Of a stretch of 64,000 nt of DNA, positions 24,092 through 36,530 are shown piece by piece (the first letter of the stretch is position 1; each line of letters starts with the position of its first letter). The notes beneath the pieces are model-generated. The model saw nothing but the letters and a program-made list of their open reading frames with translations. It had not been told where the DNA came from and ran no database searches. This DNA comes from Polytrichum commune (taxonomy: Eukaryota; Streptophyta; Polytrichopsida; Polytrichales; Polytrichaceae). Made by a program: the position numbers and the translations under genes. The stretch is from positions 15,192,001 through 15,256,000 of the forward strand of contig OX485804.1 of NCBI GenBank assembly GCA_950295325.1, given 5' to 3'.

Positions 24092-24560
24092 GTGTGCAAC
24101 GCCCAAGTAATGATTTCAACGCACTACATGTTATTTTCAATGAGATAGAATATTTTAATCTACCGTGTGAACCCATTTTGTTCAATGACGTGGGTTGGTA
24201 AATAGTGTGCACCGCCCAGGTAACGATATCAACACACTACATGTTATTTTCAATGAGATAGGATATTTTAATCTACCGTGTGAACCCATTCTCTTCAATG
24301 ACGTGGGTTGGTAAATAATGTGCACCGCCCAAGTTATGTTATCAGCACACTACATGTTATTTTCAATGAGATCAAATATTTGAATCTTCCGTGCGAACCC
24401 ATTTGGTTCAATGATGTGGGTTGGTAAATTATGTGCACCACCCAGGTAACGATATCAACACACTACATGTTATTTTCAATGAGATAGGATAATTTAATCT
24501 ACCATGTTAATCAATTTGTTCAATGATGTGGGTTGGTAAATAGTGTGCACCCATAATGTT
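24092..24560. repeat. 113-bp minisatellite, four copies plus a partial fifth
   Basis: Direct tandem units spaced 113, 113, 113 and 112 bp, judged by the word TGTGCA(C/A)C(G/A)CCC at about 24093, 24206, 24319, 24432 and 24544. Each unit contains CACTACATGTTATTTTCAAT, then GAGAT and a TAATCTACCG-like word, then TCAATGA(C/T)GTGGGTTGGTAA. Units differ by a few percent, mostly transitions. The array is short, so it is a local minisatellite and not a centromeric satellite. Confidence 0.95.
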
Positions 24561-25919
24561 ATCCTTAATGGTTTAGTGTGAAAAATGAACTACATTGTGT
24601 GGTCCACAATATTAAGCATAATCAATGTAGGTGACTGCAACTAAACCACCAAATCTTTTGTCCAAAGATCAATAGAATAAAATATTATGCAAGCTCTTAA
24701 AGGACATTAATGTTCAATTAATAAAACTAGTAGACATTCTAGTCTCCCAAAATTGGTCAAAATGTATTAAAAGTTCATGATTTATAAGAAATCCACATCA
24801 CTATATCACATTTATATGGAACGACATAAGATTTTCACTCACAAATGCTTTAAATTACTATCATTTGTCAACCAAAATACCACTTCTTTTGTACCATTTA
24901 TAAAAGAGTCATCTTAATACTCTTATAACTTGACATCAATCATTTAAACTTTTGCTCAAAACCAATCGAATCTTTATTTGTCAAATTTGCCATGCATCAT
25001 GGATACCAATGCATCATGAATGCTTCGTAGCAATGGGGTTCAAGGGGGGGGGGGTAGCACAAGTAATATGGGTTTAGTTACTCCAAAGTAGAAAGCAACT
25101 CCTACACCTTCATAAAAAAAATTAAAATTAAAAAAAGGTGTGGATTACATACATGTACGTGATCAAAATATGAAATCTATGAGAGCCTTGGGTTAGATTT
25201 GGATTACATCTATAGGCGATATTTTGAAGATTCATAACTTATTCACGAGGTACCCAAATTATTCATGTTAGTTTGTTTTGGAATCCCCCTTCAGTTGCTA
25301 ACAATACCCCATAACATGAATACAACCTAATAATAAATACTATGCTCATTTTTTCAATCTTTTACTACCATACAGTGCATCTAATGACCTTGAAATTTGT
25401 CATACCACCCTTAATGGCAAGGGCAATTTAGCCCACTATCACCAACATATCTTATGATCAACCACTTGTACATGGAAACCAACTCCATTATGAAGATAAG
25501 GATAGAAATAATATTTTTGTTTCAACAAAGTTTGAGAAGATCTAACAGTCTCAAATTTGAAGTTCTCAAGTTGAGCCAACTAGTGGAATCTCTTCTCTCT
25601 TTCTAAGTTTCAATTATAGGTTGGATTTCTAAAATAAAAAAGTGCAAATACTTAGAATACACATATGTGAGAATTCTAATCTCAAATTTGGAGTTCATAT
25701 GCCTATTCTATTCTAGAGATGGTCAAAGTTCATCGACCAAATGATGAGTCTTCCAAAACGAGCTTGAATGCCTATTTTGAAACATGTTGAGCTGGAGTGT
25801 TGCCCGCACTACTAAAGATGGCTTATGTTGTAACCACCAACAACACCCACAGACATGAAATTTAGTTTTCCTCTTTCACAACTCAGTTTTCTTCTATGAG
25901 CTTCAAATGAACTTCTTGA
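24561..25919. other. Intergenic, nothing recognised
   Basis: AT-rich, with a run of 11 G at 25044-25054. No coding frame above background. Confidence 0.4.
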
Positions 25920-25927
25920 GTGTTAAC

Positions 25928-26146
25928 CAATGTCCAGGGAGATTTGTGGGTATAACCGTTTGAGATCCTAGTGTTTCCAAGGCCAACCAGTTACATAGTG
26001 ACATCTTTCGGATGTCCTTTATTTTATTTGAGGTATATTCCATAAATTCCCATACAACGGCCGGTAGTCTTGATGAACTTCAACCGGTTATTTGTCAAAT
26101 TCAACCGGTTCATCTATAACTAACCACCGGTTCTCCCCGTTCATTG
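25928..26146. mobile_element. AACCGG-rich hAT MITE, family H1, copy 1
   Basis: A 219-bp non-coding element with ends CAATG..AGGGAGA and TCTCCCCGTTCATTG. The flanking octamers GTGTTAAC (25920-25927) and GCGCTAAC (26147-26154) match at six of eight bases, differing by C/T only, as expected for an old 8-bp target duplication. Inside, TTCAACCGGTT and CTAACCACCGGTT match the other copies. Confidence 0.75.
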
Positions 26147-26182
26147 GCGCTAACCCATGGTTTCCTCTCCTTACTTTGGCAA

Positions 26183-26420
26183 CAGTGATCGGGGAGATTT
26201 TAGGGCATGCATAATTGGTTGAGATCCTAGTGTTTGCAAGTTGAACCAGTTTACATGTTGACATCCTTCGGTTTTCCTTTATTGAATTTAGGCATATTCC
26301 ACAGATTCTTTTAGAATGATCGGTAATTCTCCTGCAGTCTTGAAGAACTTCAACCAGTTAGTTATTTCTCAAATTCAACCGGTTCATCGGTAACTAACCG
26401 CCGGTTCTCCCCGATCATGG
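26183..26420. mobile_element. AACCGG-rich hAT MITE, family H1, copy 2, perfect 8-bp duplication
   Basis: 238 bp with terminal repeats CAGTGATCGGGGAGA and, at the right, TCTCCCCGATCATGG. Flanked by a perfect octamer TTTGGCAA at 26175-26182 and 26421-26428, the hAT signature. The interior is shared with copies at 25928, 26891 and 61518, for example GGTTGAGATCCTAGTGTTTG and AACTAACCGCCGGTT. No protein is encoded. Confidence 0.88.
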
Positions 26421-26890
26421 TTTGGCAACCCCGCTAGGGCTAGGGTTCTTGTTCATGGTTTAGGGTTACAATGGGCACGTGCGGTCGTCCTTGAGTTTCC
26501 TACCTCCCAAAATTAATCACCGCAACACTTGCTTGGTTGTACATGTTGCGCATGTAGATGTGTACCCGCAGCAATCTAGGGGACTAGGTACTTGACACGA
26601 GAATAAATACTCGTACCAAAATGTGGCCACCGCTACAAGGAAACATGGTCCTTTTCCACACAAAAAGGACATTAATCTGACACCTTTCAAGTGACCAGCA
26701 CACATGTCATTGAGGTTGCAGCCACTGTGGAGAAGGTGTCATCCTGGACCAGTCTTATTTTTTAGCAAATGGGATGTTAGAATCGTGTCGTGGTTTTAGC
26801 GAGTACAGACTTTGACCTCGGTGGTAATTTTCTGATTATGGGTAAATTTCAAGGGTAATCTAATTTGATTTAATTTGCACTTATCTCACC

Positions 26891-27122
26891 CAGTGGTCGG
26901 GGAGATTTTAGGGCATCATCGGTTGAGATCCAAGTGTTTGGAAATCCAACCGGCTACATGTTGTTGACATCCTCCGGTCTTCCTTTATTGAATTGGGGTA
27001 TATTCTATAAATCCCTCTAAAAGGATCGGTAATTTTCATGCAGTCTTGATGAACTTCAACCGGTTATTTCTCAAACACCACCGGTTCATTTGTAACTAAC
27101 CGCCGGTTCTCCCCGATCATCA
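26891..27122. mobile_element. AACCGG-rich hAT MITE, family H1, copy 3
   Basis: Left end CAGTGGTCGGGGAGA and right end TCTCCCCGATCAT match copy 2, with the same interior words (GGTTGAGATCCAAGTGTTTG, AACTAACCGCCGGTT). The right border runs into a TCATCA microsatellite, which blurs the target duplication. Confidence 0.75.
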
Positions 27123-27509
27123 TCCTCATCATCATCTCATTGAACCAAATTTACCCCACAGCTGAAGAATGTTACGTTATTTATTAAGTGTTTGTGAAAC
27201 GTTAAAGAGGGCCGGATGAAGGTGGCAAGTGGCATGGACTCTCGTCAACATTTTTCTTGATGTGAATGAAAGTCGTGCGAGTGTTAGAAGGGGGGCAGAA
27301 GCTTCCTCACGTGTGTATGTCCCACTTTTGACAGTTGACAATTTTGGCACATGTTTCTATAAGTCGCTCTTCCATTAGCAAGCGGTAAACAAGAGATGTG
27401 GGTCCCACATGCTTATCAAAACAAAAACAAAAATAAATAAAAAATAACATGTTTGGATTATGGTTGCCGCTGCAAGTAAGCAATTAGGCCATTCAACAGA
27501 ATCAAAAAA
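27123..27509. other. Intergenic, nothing recognised
   Basis: No gene or repeat recognised apart from the microsatellite at its left edge. Confidence 0.4.
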
Positions 27510-27680
27510 TTGTGGTCTGAGGTGACCCTAAACTATCGGATGATAGTGGAGAGGTACACAAACCGAACGGAGTGGTTGGCGGTTTGATTCCTGGCCTTGA
27601 AACTGTCTCTCTACTTGATGGAAAACTAGCTAGGTGGTCAAGTGCCTCCTGTGTTCCGAAAAGAAGAAGAAATTAGAAAC
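27510..27680 (+). mobile_element. tRNA-related SINE-like sequence, copy 1
   Basis: Carries words in the order expected of an internal pol III promoter: an A-box-like TGATAGTGGAGAGG and, about 30 bp on, GGCGGTTTGATTCC, a B-box-like element. The same arrangement, with a better B box, occurs at 28680-28895 in the opposite orientation. Shared flanks include CCCTAAACTA before and AAAACTAGCTAGGT after. It does not fold into a complete tRNA, so a tRNA-derived SINE is favoured. Confidence 0.5.
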
Positions 27681-27779
27681 TGTAAATTAGTCTACTTCAT
27701 GAAAATTGCTAAATCGTAGAAAACCTTATGGGGAAGTGGAACACCAATCTAGAGACCGAGCCCCTTGCCCGGGGGTGGA

Positions 27780-28520
27780 CACTTCATACCACGGATGAAC
27801 TAATGTGAGTGTAAGACGGGGATTTATTTTAGGCATTAGTGTACATAGTATACATAAGGAAGAGGCATTGTTTCTTTTTAGTCTGTACATCTAAAAAGGT
27901 ACTTAAATTTTATGAAGTAAAGGTAGATGTACAAAAGGGGGCCCTAAGGTTTAGTGCAAACATTGACAATAGATGTATTAGATTTATTCACTTCAGATTT
28001 CTATCCATTGTTTTCATATATCATAGTCCTAAATGACTACCATGTGTCTTCTTTTTAGGGTTTGCATTTGGCTTGTTTGGGTCCTAGGTTTTTACAAACT
28101 AGAAGCTCTTGGAGCTCTCATGGGCTCCCTTTACTATTGCTCTCTAGATTGTGCTAAGTTATTGTGCTCTTATCTTTGTCTGTTTGATATGATAGTTGAG
28201 TTACATGCTATGGATGGTAAACATTCAATGACTCTCTCATTGGATCGTGAAAATGAAATTTATATATAACAAAGGATCATTTCATTCATGATGTATAATT
28301 TATATATGTGATGGAGGCATTTATCACATTAAATTGAAAAGCTCAATATAAATACATGACTCCATTTTTAGGCATGCCATTAGTACGTATACATATGTTT
28401 TTCTCTATAAACTTCTCATATATAGGGGGTTTAATTTCATAGTGACCCACGCACGTCATTTAGGATTCCAATGAAGAGTCCATCCCCTAGGGCCCCTTGC
28501 AACAAAAGACATTTGGCATC
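27780..28520. repeat. Dispersed repeat R1, copy 2
   Basis: Diverged relative of 10396-10960; see the shared words there. It lies between the two inverted SINE-like copies. The short frames inside (for example 27839-28036) have no recognisable product. Confidence 0.5.
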
Positions 28521-28679
28521 CAACAAATTTAATAAAGGTTTTGGGATTTTCCAAAAATCATGAGAAGCATTCATAACCCAACCCACATTCCATGCATGAT
28601 TTAATTTTTTTGAGATCATAGAAACATAAATAAATAAATAAATAACCAACGGTGGGCAATCTGACGTGAATTTGAGCCC

Positions 28680-28895
28680 GTTGGCCCTACCCTGCTCAAG
28701 AATCCTCTTGGTGCAGAGTGGGGGTTTACTACCTACCTTGCGGTGGATGGACTCTTGACTTCCTGCCTACCTAGCTAGTTTTTCCCGTCAAGAAGAAAGA
28801 AGATTTCACAACGGGGATCGAACCGCCAACCACTCCATTCAAAAATGGGTACCTCTCCACTATCACCCGGTAGTTTAGGGTCGTCTCATACCAAG
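28680..28895 (-). mobile_element. tRNA-related SINE-like sequence, copy 2 (inverted)
   Basis: Read on the minus strand: CCCTAAACTACC, then the A-box-like GTGATAGTGGAGAGG, then a near-consensus B box GGTTCGATCCC, then AAAAACTAGCTAGGT. Together with copy 1 it forms an inverted pair around repeat R1, so the whole 27.5-28.9 kb block could also be one composite with long inverted ends. Confidence 0.5.
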
Positions 28896-28899
28896 AAAA

Positions 28900-31795
28900 A
28901 ACTTGCCATTTGTGATCAAGTCAAAAAAATTACTATTGGAAAGCATTGCATTTACATTATATGTTACATACAAATATGCGTTATTGGCAAACAAGAGGTT
29001 CCATACAAATATCCAAAAGTGGTCATTGGTCGGCCCCCACCCTCTACTTAGTTTCCTTCCACATGGTAATGGCAATCCAAAAGGGAAGGTGTCTATGGTG
29101 TAAAAAATCTTGAGCATACAAGCGGAAAATAGTGCTCAAATGCCCAAACAATCAATTCCGAAGTTTAGACTTCATGAAACTCAAGGTAGAAGAAGGTTCT
29201 CTCTTCTTCAACACTTCCCATGTCCTAAACTACGGCCAACTTTGCCTGACACATGTATTTAGACATTTGAGCCCAAGGATTCCTCACAAGGTTGTCACAA
29301 GGTTGTCATAGGGTTTTTAGTTTGGGGTAACTCCATCACCTTGGTTGCTTGAGTTTTCGTGGTTAGTTCGAGTAGTAAGACTTGGGAATCAAGCAATTTT
29401 GCCACCAAACAAGGCTTGGCCCATCTAGCAAGTTCACTCATAAATTACTTGCAAGGTGTGCAAGAATGAGGTGAAAGGATTGCAAGGTGACAACGGAAGG
29501 TGTTTTCCCAACTACTTTAGACAAGCAAGCAAAGAGAAGGTAAGAGAAGGTGTATATATATTGCAATATGATAATAAGTGTTAGGTTTAATATGAAAAAT
29601 CAAAGACGACTCAAATGTATAAAAAAATCACTTATAAAGAACGTACACTCGCGATTTTAATTGAAAATAAAAATAAAAATATTAATATATTTCCATAGTT
29701 GACATCGGTACCAGCCTATGGACACGAACAACATATCATTTGAAATTCATAGTATAAATGTACGGAAATTCATGTGCAATTCAAACATGAAAAGTTAAAT
29801 GATGATAACCTTCATTATTGGTCACCTTCATAAAGTGCGACATCTTATCACTCACCAAATTTGGCAAGAAAGTAGGAAATCGGAATAAAGCGGCACCCCA
29901 CATAGAAGTACCCCTCCATTAAATGGGTGACATCACTCATTTTTTGGATGATGTCACCCATTTCTCACTCACTTAAAAAATGGACCGGGACCGGTACAAG
30001 GAACTTGACCCTAAGTGAGATAAAGGAACAGAGAAGGAAGGGAAAGGGAGGGTTGAGGGGGCCTTGCCTACTAAGGTGATTGTTGTTGCATTGTTGCAGC
30101 CTTATATGCATCTCCTGAGCTCTCATCCTCTACCCCAATGGCCCATGCATGCATCCTCCACTCCACCCGTCATTTTCCTCCAACCCATTGCTTGATAGCT
30201 TGCTAAGTGCAACATCCATGAAACCCGCCATCTACCGAACTCCAACATGCAACACCCACAATCAAAACAACAAAGTCATACACCATTTGGCCAAGAGTGC
30301 AAGGATTGGGAAGAGCTCAAAATCGCTCCCATACAACCCACCCCATGATCCGATTCTATACCCAAGCAATTAGAGGCAGAAAATTTGCTCAATGAAGGCC
30401 TGATCATAAGCTAGAAGTGTTGGCCATGGCGACCAAGTTTAAACAAAAGTATGAGTGTAGGAGATCTAGACATTTGGACGTTACGAGTGTTGGTGAATTT
30501 GCTACAACATATGAACTTATAGGTGAGGAGACAAACTTATGCAAGACACAATTGGCCACCATGACATGTGAGATGAGCCACTTAGGCTAATATGGCCCTT
30601 GAAGTGATGTGATTAGGGAAAGTTTCCATGTAGGTTGCTCGCCCACCAAATTCTGGTGGAAATGTAGATTTCACCAAGCAACTTTCCACCCACACCAATA
30701 GAACTATTTAGTGTAGCATGCCCGTGTAGGAGGTCAAAATTAGGTGGAAATTTGCTTAAAAAAAGGATGGGTCCCATGGAGGCCTCTTGTCAACAATAGG
30801 TTAAAGGACAATATTAGACATTTAGGGCACATAGCATAGGTGTAAGTTTGACTGGATTAAAACTTCACTTTGGACATTTGACGATAAGAGAAGATAATGC
30901 AAAATATCATAGCATGTCCGAAAAGTCAGTAACTTGCTTCAAGTCTTGACACAAAAATCAATTTGATACTTTGTTGTCTTTCCTATACATGACTAAGCCA
31001 TCACACTATAGAACTCTTAGACCATTGTGGCTTTTCTACAATCCGCATCAGGGGAACTCCAACTACACTAGATAGGCTCATTCTAGTGTGACTAACACCA
31101 ATTTCCTCACATTTGTAAATCATCATAATTTTGGGCTAAAATTCATGATGAAAAATATTATTGCAATACATAAGTAAGAAGACACATTTATGACATAACA
31201 ATAGTAGTAACTAGACACATGCACACAGTTGCATGTGCCTCCACATCTCAATATGGGAAATTGATTCAATTTTAGTACTTTAGAACCACAAGTCAACATA
31301 ACAAGTCACGCTATGCAAAAGGTCACAATAATGAGTTTCTTCTTCTTTTTTAGATGAACGTCATAGTGACCTAGGATGTGTCCTTGTCCACTTCAATTAG
31401 TCATGAAAATATTGCATGTAGGGGGTTTTAATAAGGGCGCCTACATGCACGTGACTCCCACTCTCAAAGAAGAGTCCCCCCCCCCCCCACACACACACAT
31501 GTGGTCCCCTGGTGATTGAAGTACAATATGTTGTGTAATGCTCACTCTACTTATTATACTTTATTTAAAGTGGATGGCTACATACTTCAAAACAAATTCT
31601 AATGAGATTGAGATGATAGTCAAATGCTCAATTCATTGTTTAAGAGTGATGATGAATCAACATTCAACACTATCCATTTTGGGGAGGCATTTGCAACCAC
31701 TTTAGATTGCAAAGAAACCTTGACTTTTATTAGTCAAGTTTAAATCACATGATAAATTTCCCAGACTCAAATGCATTAACCTTATGGGCTTGCTA
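28900..31795. other. Intergenic; short hairpin at 29921-29963
   Basis: No gene recognised. A perfect 15-bp stem with AAATGGGTGACATCA (29921-29935) and its complement at 29949-29963 encloses a 13-nt loop. A run of 13 C at 31476-31488 is followed by a CA microsatellite. Confidence 0.4.
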
Positions 31796-31799
31796 AATA

Positions 31800-32156
31800 C
31801 ACTCTAACCTCCTTAATATCACGCATGTGGCAATCAAAGTGCACGTGATATTAAGGAGGCATATAGGGTTAACATGGATGTGTGATAATATAGAATTAGT
31901 GCAGTGTGTGACATTATGGAATAACACAAAGTTAACATTGCAATAATGATATTAAGGAGAATGACGATGACGTGATGTGTATGAGCATGTGGTTTGAATT
32001 CTTTGGTGGATTATTTGAATGTCAGAACCTATGATATATGGGAGGGAAATGTGACAACATGGAGGGATATTTAAATGAACACATTTGTTCCCTAGGATTT
32101 TGGGATATAAGAGAGGAAATGACATTATAGAGGGTGACATTACAGAAGTTAGGGTG
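31800..32156. mobile_element. Pogo-type MITE related to the element at 62073
   Basis: Left end CACTCTAACCTCCTTAATAT and right-end complement CACCCTAACTTCTGTAATGT resemble the termini of the pogo-like element at 62073-63185 (CAGTCTAACCTTGATAATGT). Flanks are TA at 31798-31799 and CA at 32157-32158, a TA duplication with one transition. A 16-bp perfect subterminal hairpin (31808-31823 with 31844-31859) lies in the left end. No protein is encoded, as in Emigrant-like MITEs. Confidence 0.65.
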
Positions 32157-32159
32157 CAT

Positions 32160-33247
32160 TCCTTAAAATTATGCAACTTCCAAGCATGCTCTCGAGTGCT
32201 CAAAGTGATTGCTATAGCCGGTTCCACGTCAAATTGGGGACGATTCTTGCCAAATTTGGTGCACTAAGAACTTACCTCCACAACAAGTCAACTTCATTGA
32301 TAGACATGTAATTAAGTAAAAAACTTGAGGGTTTCTTTATAATATTATCCAACTATGACTGTAGGTTGGGTGGGGCCGGGAATAAGACAACTACAATTTG
32401 GAACTATACCATGCTTAATTATTCTGACTAGTAAATTCATCTTGATAAAATTGGGTGAAACGTTGTCATTGATAATATTAGAATGGAATGGCAAATATCA
32501 ACTAAATAATGTTATGTTAAGAACTATCACATAAGAGCAATTGTGAGGAACTATCAAAGGATGACATCCATATGGTTGGAAATAAAAGAAGTACTTTTGA
32601 TCCTCCCCAACAAATTCAAAGGTATTTGTATTTGAAAAAATCCCATCACAATCACGATTGATAAAATATCACTTCTTTATGCTCAAATAATGAAAGCAAA
32701 GTTCCATATTATTTGAATAAGACAGACGAGCATAATTTTGTTACTTATCATAATCGGACACCTACATTTGAATGGTACATTGTGATTCGGTGTAGCTCTG
32801 AAAACAAATCTCAAAACGAGATGCATTTAAAGAGAGTAGATTTTGTGCTCGGAACATGATAATCATGCCAATTGGAAGGAAAGTGGCTTATGGCCTCAAT
32901 TTAGATTGGCTAGCCATCTCATACTAATCGCATGTTTCTTGTCCTATGAGAGTTGGGCTAGTCATAAAAAAAAGTAACCAATCTACCTAAGTACTAAGAA
33001 TTTTAGTCAAAAAAGGTGTTATTCCATGAAAGGAATGGAATATTATAGCCCGATAGAAGCCAAGTTTTGATTGGTTGCTTTACATGCTAGGCCTTCTTCT
33101 TTCACACTTTCCACTTATGACTATGTGATGCCCTACATGTGACGGAAGACCTTTGTAAGTTTGTACTCGTGGTGGCTTCTTGTAGGTAAGTTATTAGCCG
33201 CCAAAGGACACCTATTGGCATGCCTTTTCATGTGATGAAGTCACCTA
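32160..33247. other. Intergenic with a dispersed repeat
   Basis: 32740-32880 matches 40365-40500 (ACTTATC(A/T)TAATCGGACACC, then GTGCTC) and, more weakly, 1236-1370. About 32880-32950 resembles one arm of foldback element F1. No gene. Confidence 0.4.
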
Positions 33248-33670
33248 CTACACCGTTATGATTTAGCGTCACATGTGAAATAGTGTTACTTACCTTATTT
33301 TGAGGCATATGTGACATTATTCTAATGGTCAACAACTTTATTGTGAGTGTCACCTCATGACACATGGCATCAAAATATGCTTGTTAGTATCTCGGAATGA
33401 ATATGTTTAATAATGTTATGACGTGTATGCCTATGTTTTATAATGGTCTACAAGTTGACTAAAGTGTACACAAATGACACTTGGTAAACATAGTGTATTC
33501 AATATTACCTTTCCTTTGCATTACTAAAACGCAAAAATGATCATCTCAAACATTCCAATGTGCTACGCTAAATGTCAAAATGTAAATAAATTCCCCATAA
33601 AATGTTACTTATGTCAATGAATAGTATCATATTGGCAATTAGCAAATATGACACTTCATTTTTGTGGAAA
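33248..33670. mobile_element. MITE family M3, copy 3
   Basis: Starts with TACACCGTTATGATTTAGCGTC, close to the terminus of copy 2. Interior words (CACATGGCATCAAAATATGCTTG, and TAATGGTCTACAAGTTGACTAAAGTGTACA without breaks in alignment) correspond to copies 1 and 2. The right end near TGACACTTCATTTTTG is badly decayed, so the border is approximate. Confidence 0.45.
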
Positions 33671-34177
33671 AGACAAAGTAAACGTTGATCGCAATCACAC
33701 AATCAATTGCAGGTACTGTAATATATAACTTATGCGATATGTGAGGAACCATTGTGGGTGTGGTTGTTCATGATGATGTGGCAATATTATATGAGAATTT
33801 TAGTGCTAGGTCAATTATTCCATCTCTCGGGGGGTTCACTCCCTCTTATATTTTGCATACACGTGCGCTTGGGACCTATTTATTGGGGGGCTATTTACCT
33901 TGCAGAAAAGATTATAAGGTATGGTATTTTTCAAAATAAAGGTGTGATGGTATTTTACATGTAATCCTTTTTCACTATTTATATGTGATGGTATTTTATG
34001 TCTAATCCTTTTTCACTATTTTAAAACCCCCTATATTATATGTAAGTGTTTTACAAAATTTATCTACAATGAATATATTAGACCCTATTTTTTATCGCAC
34101 GTTGTTCTACGATTTTTCGCCAGTGAACCCCCCGAGTTCCATCTTGTATGTTTTAGTTGACTATATTTAGTTTGATT

Positions 34178-34504
34178 GGTACACTAAAAAGGATATTGAG
34201 TGTTTGATACACTAAATATGAACGCATACACTAAATGTCAATAACCCTATGAAAGTAAGTAACATGAAATGTAAACTCAAACACTAAATATCAACTATGG
34301 TAATATGTGGAAGTTACATGTTTGAATTTAGTGTTAATAAGGATATGAATAAAAAATAACAATGATAAAGGAAGAATTCTAACATATCTTCTAGCATTCC
34401 AACCTAACACTAATTGTCAAGGAATAGAAAAGTAATGTTGAGCAGGGTAGGGTGGTAACAACATTGAATATAATCAAACACTAAATATCTTTTTTAGTGT
34501 AGTG
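34178..34504. mobile_element. CACTA-like MITE, family C1, copy 2
   Basis: Similar along its length to 22636-22974, for example CCCTATGAAAGTAAGTAACAT and ACTATGGTAATATGTGGAAG. The right end keeps the full TTTTTAGTGTAGTG terminus; the left end has decayed to TGGTACACTAAAA. Between them the two copies show the ancestral ends were CACTACACTAAA and its complement. Confidence 0.7.
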
Positions 34505-35159
34505 ACAAAAGGGGAGTTTGTGAAGGCTCCTCTTTTGTCTCAACATCTTATTTAAAACAATTCTCCAAAGAATAATAGTTGATTATCCTTGAATCATACC
34601 CATGTTATCCCAAGAACTTTGAAGCATCAATTTGAATATGGACAACACGATCCGAATCGAAGGGACTTGAAATAGAAAGAAAACTAAGCCACATTTGTTG
34701 AGTAATCTTATGCCAAGTTGTTTGAATATGTGATTGACCTTTAAAGAACATCTGGTGGAGGGCATATTATCCTCCCGCTGAAAGTTAAGTTAGGTATGGG
34801 GGTGTTATTCGGTTATTTTTCTTAATCAAGACTTGTTTTGATTGATGTGTGGTTCGGTGACGAATCAAGATCAAAGAACAAACATCGTAGAGATGGTTCA
34901 AATTAAGACTTATTTTGAAACTTATGTCAAACCTCAAAAGCATGAACCATTCATGATAAATAAGTTGTCAATCCAATTCCAAGTTCTCATGTCAAGTTAG
35001 TATCCACTAATATCCATGGCCCTACCTATTTCAAACCCTACATGTATATGATTCCCTTTTCATGTCTCCATGAAAACAACCCATGAAATGAAATGATTTT
35101 TTATTTTTTATTTATTTTTAAGTATGGGAAGCCAAAAGGCTTAAGGGACTAAAAGTACA
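34505..35159. other. Intergenic, nothing recognised
   Basis: No gene or repeat recognised; simple T/A tract near 35098-35121. Confidence 0.4.
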
Positions 35160-36530
35160 CTAAGATGTTGTCAAACCACCTGATTCTTTAGAGTCGGAAT
35201 GCAGTAGCCTCCATGAGATAGAGGCCAATATCAACTTGATGATCCAACTGAAAGAAAGATTGGAGACTCCCTAATATTAGATTCTCAAATAATGATTGGA
35301 ACTTATCTCTAATGAAGTTATATAGGGGACACTCCAACATGAAGTGTGTTTTGTTTTCAACTACATTATAAGAGCAAAAGAGGCTTAATCTATCAACTCT
35401 AGCGATAGGGATAGTTGACCATTGGCCAATTTCAATGACAAGTCTATGTTTTGAGGTGCGGTAAGCAAGAATGATATTGCATTGTGGCGGTGTCAATGGT
35501 GAACTTACACCATAATTGTAATGGTACAATTCACATTCATATTTGAGAAATCCTTTATGTGATTGTAATCTAGTTTCTTCCCTGAGAGATGGAAAGTGTT
35601 CACACTTCAGCAAGAAAAAGCCTCTTTGAGATTATAAAATGTGATTTTTGACGGGGTCGGGTTGTCATGATTTCGCAATGGGAAACCATGATGCCTTCCA
35701 CATGGTTGTCGATTTGTGCCAAGTGTCAAATCCTTATTTGGCAAGGTGGACAGGGAAAGTAAGGTTGCTTGGTTGACTTACCAAGCGGAAGATAGGTGGG
35801 CAAGCCATTGTTGAAAACATGTAGTTGGCTAAAGGGCATATAATTGCATGGAAGTTCACTAAATTCAACCAACAAAATATGATGGCTTGTCGAAGAATGC
35901 AGTTTGATGTGGGACATCATATGTATAATGTTCTTCACGCCCTTCTCAAAAAGCTTCCAATGTGAGTTTTTCAAGTCACCTCCCCATATCTCATGTGTCA
36001 TATGTGGAGGTTGGAAGCACCAAAGCCTTGAATAAATTGGATTTGAGCTTCCAACAAGTGACTCCAACTACTGCTTCTTTCGTTAAGGTGGTCATGAAGG
36101 CTTTCATACCTACAATTCATTGCCTCTAACTTGATGGCTTGAAGTAACCGTTTGAATAGAAATCAATCCCAAGGTATTTATATGCATGAATTATCTCAAT
36201 TTGATTATTGCCTAAGTAAAACGTCTCTCGGTTTATATTTTCTTTTGTTGTAGCTAAAGATCATAATATGAGTCTTAGATTAATTGACATCAAGACTAGA
36301 GAAAGTGCAAAACTCATATAGCTTGTTCAAAGTTTTTTTTTCCATAAGCATGCTCCTGATTTAGAGAGCATATTAACATCATTAGCATAAAAGAGAATGG
36401 CAACCACTGTGTTAAACATACACGGAGACCCTTGGTCGATCTCGTCCAATGTAAGTTCTCTCTTTTGATGCCACATAGGAAGTACTCTTCTAAGGTATGC
36501 CTTCATGTGAAATGCTAGGTATCCCTCCCA
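35160..36530 (-). pseudogene. LINE (non-LTR retrotransposon) remnant: end of RT and C-terminal region
   Basis: Read on the minus strand. The RT catalytic box appears as LFYANDVNMLS (near 36390-36415), a YADDV motif with Asp changed to Asn. Then come SKTHIMIFSYNKRK, IEIIHAYKYLGIDFYS (near 36160-36220), IWGGDLKNSHWKLFEKGVKN (near 35930-35990) and, in 35188-35613, the C-terminal block YRTSKHRLVIEIGQW followed by THFMLECPLYNFIRDKF. This order is standard for LINE ORF2 downstream of the catalytic box. Frames are broken by several stops, and the 5' part with endonuclease is absent. Inactive. Confidence 0.85.

Noticed and set aside
24092-24560. CRISPR array
   Set aside because: Units are contiguous 113-bp repeats without unique spacers, in eukaryotic nuclear DNA.
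27510-28895. Intact tRNA genes at the B-box-like sites
   Set aside because: Neither copy folds into a full acceptor, D, anticodon and T-arm structure; only promoter-like boxes are present.
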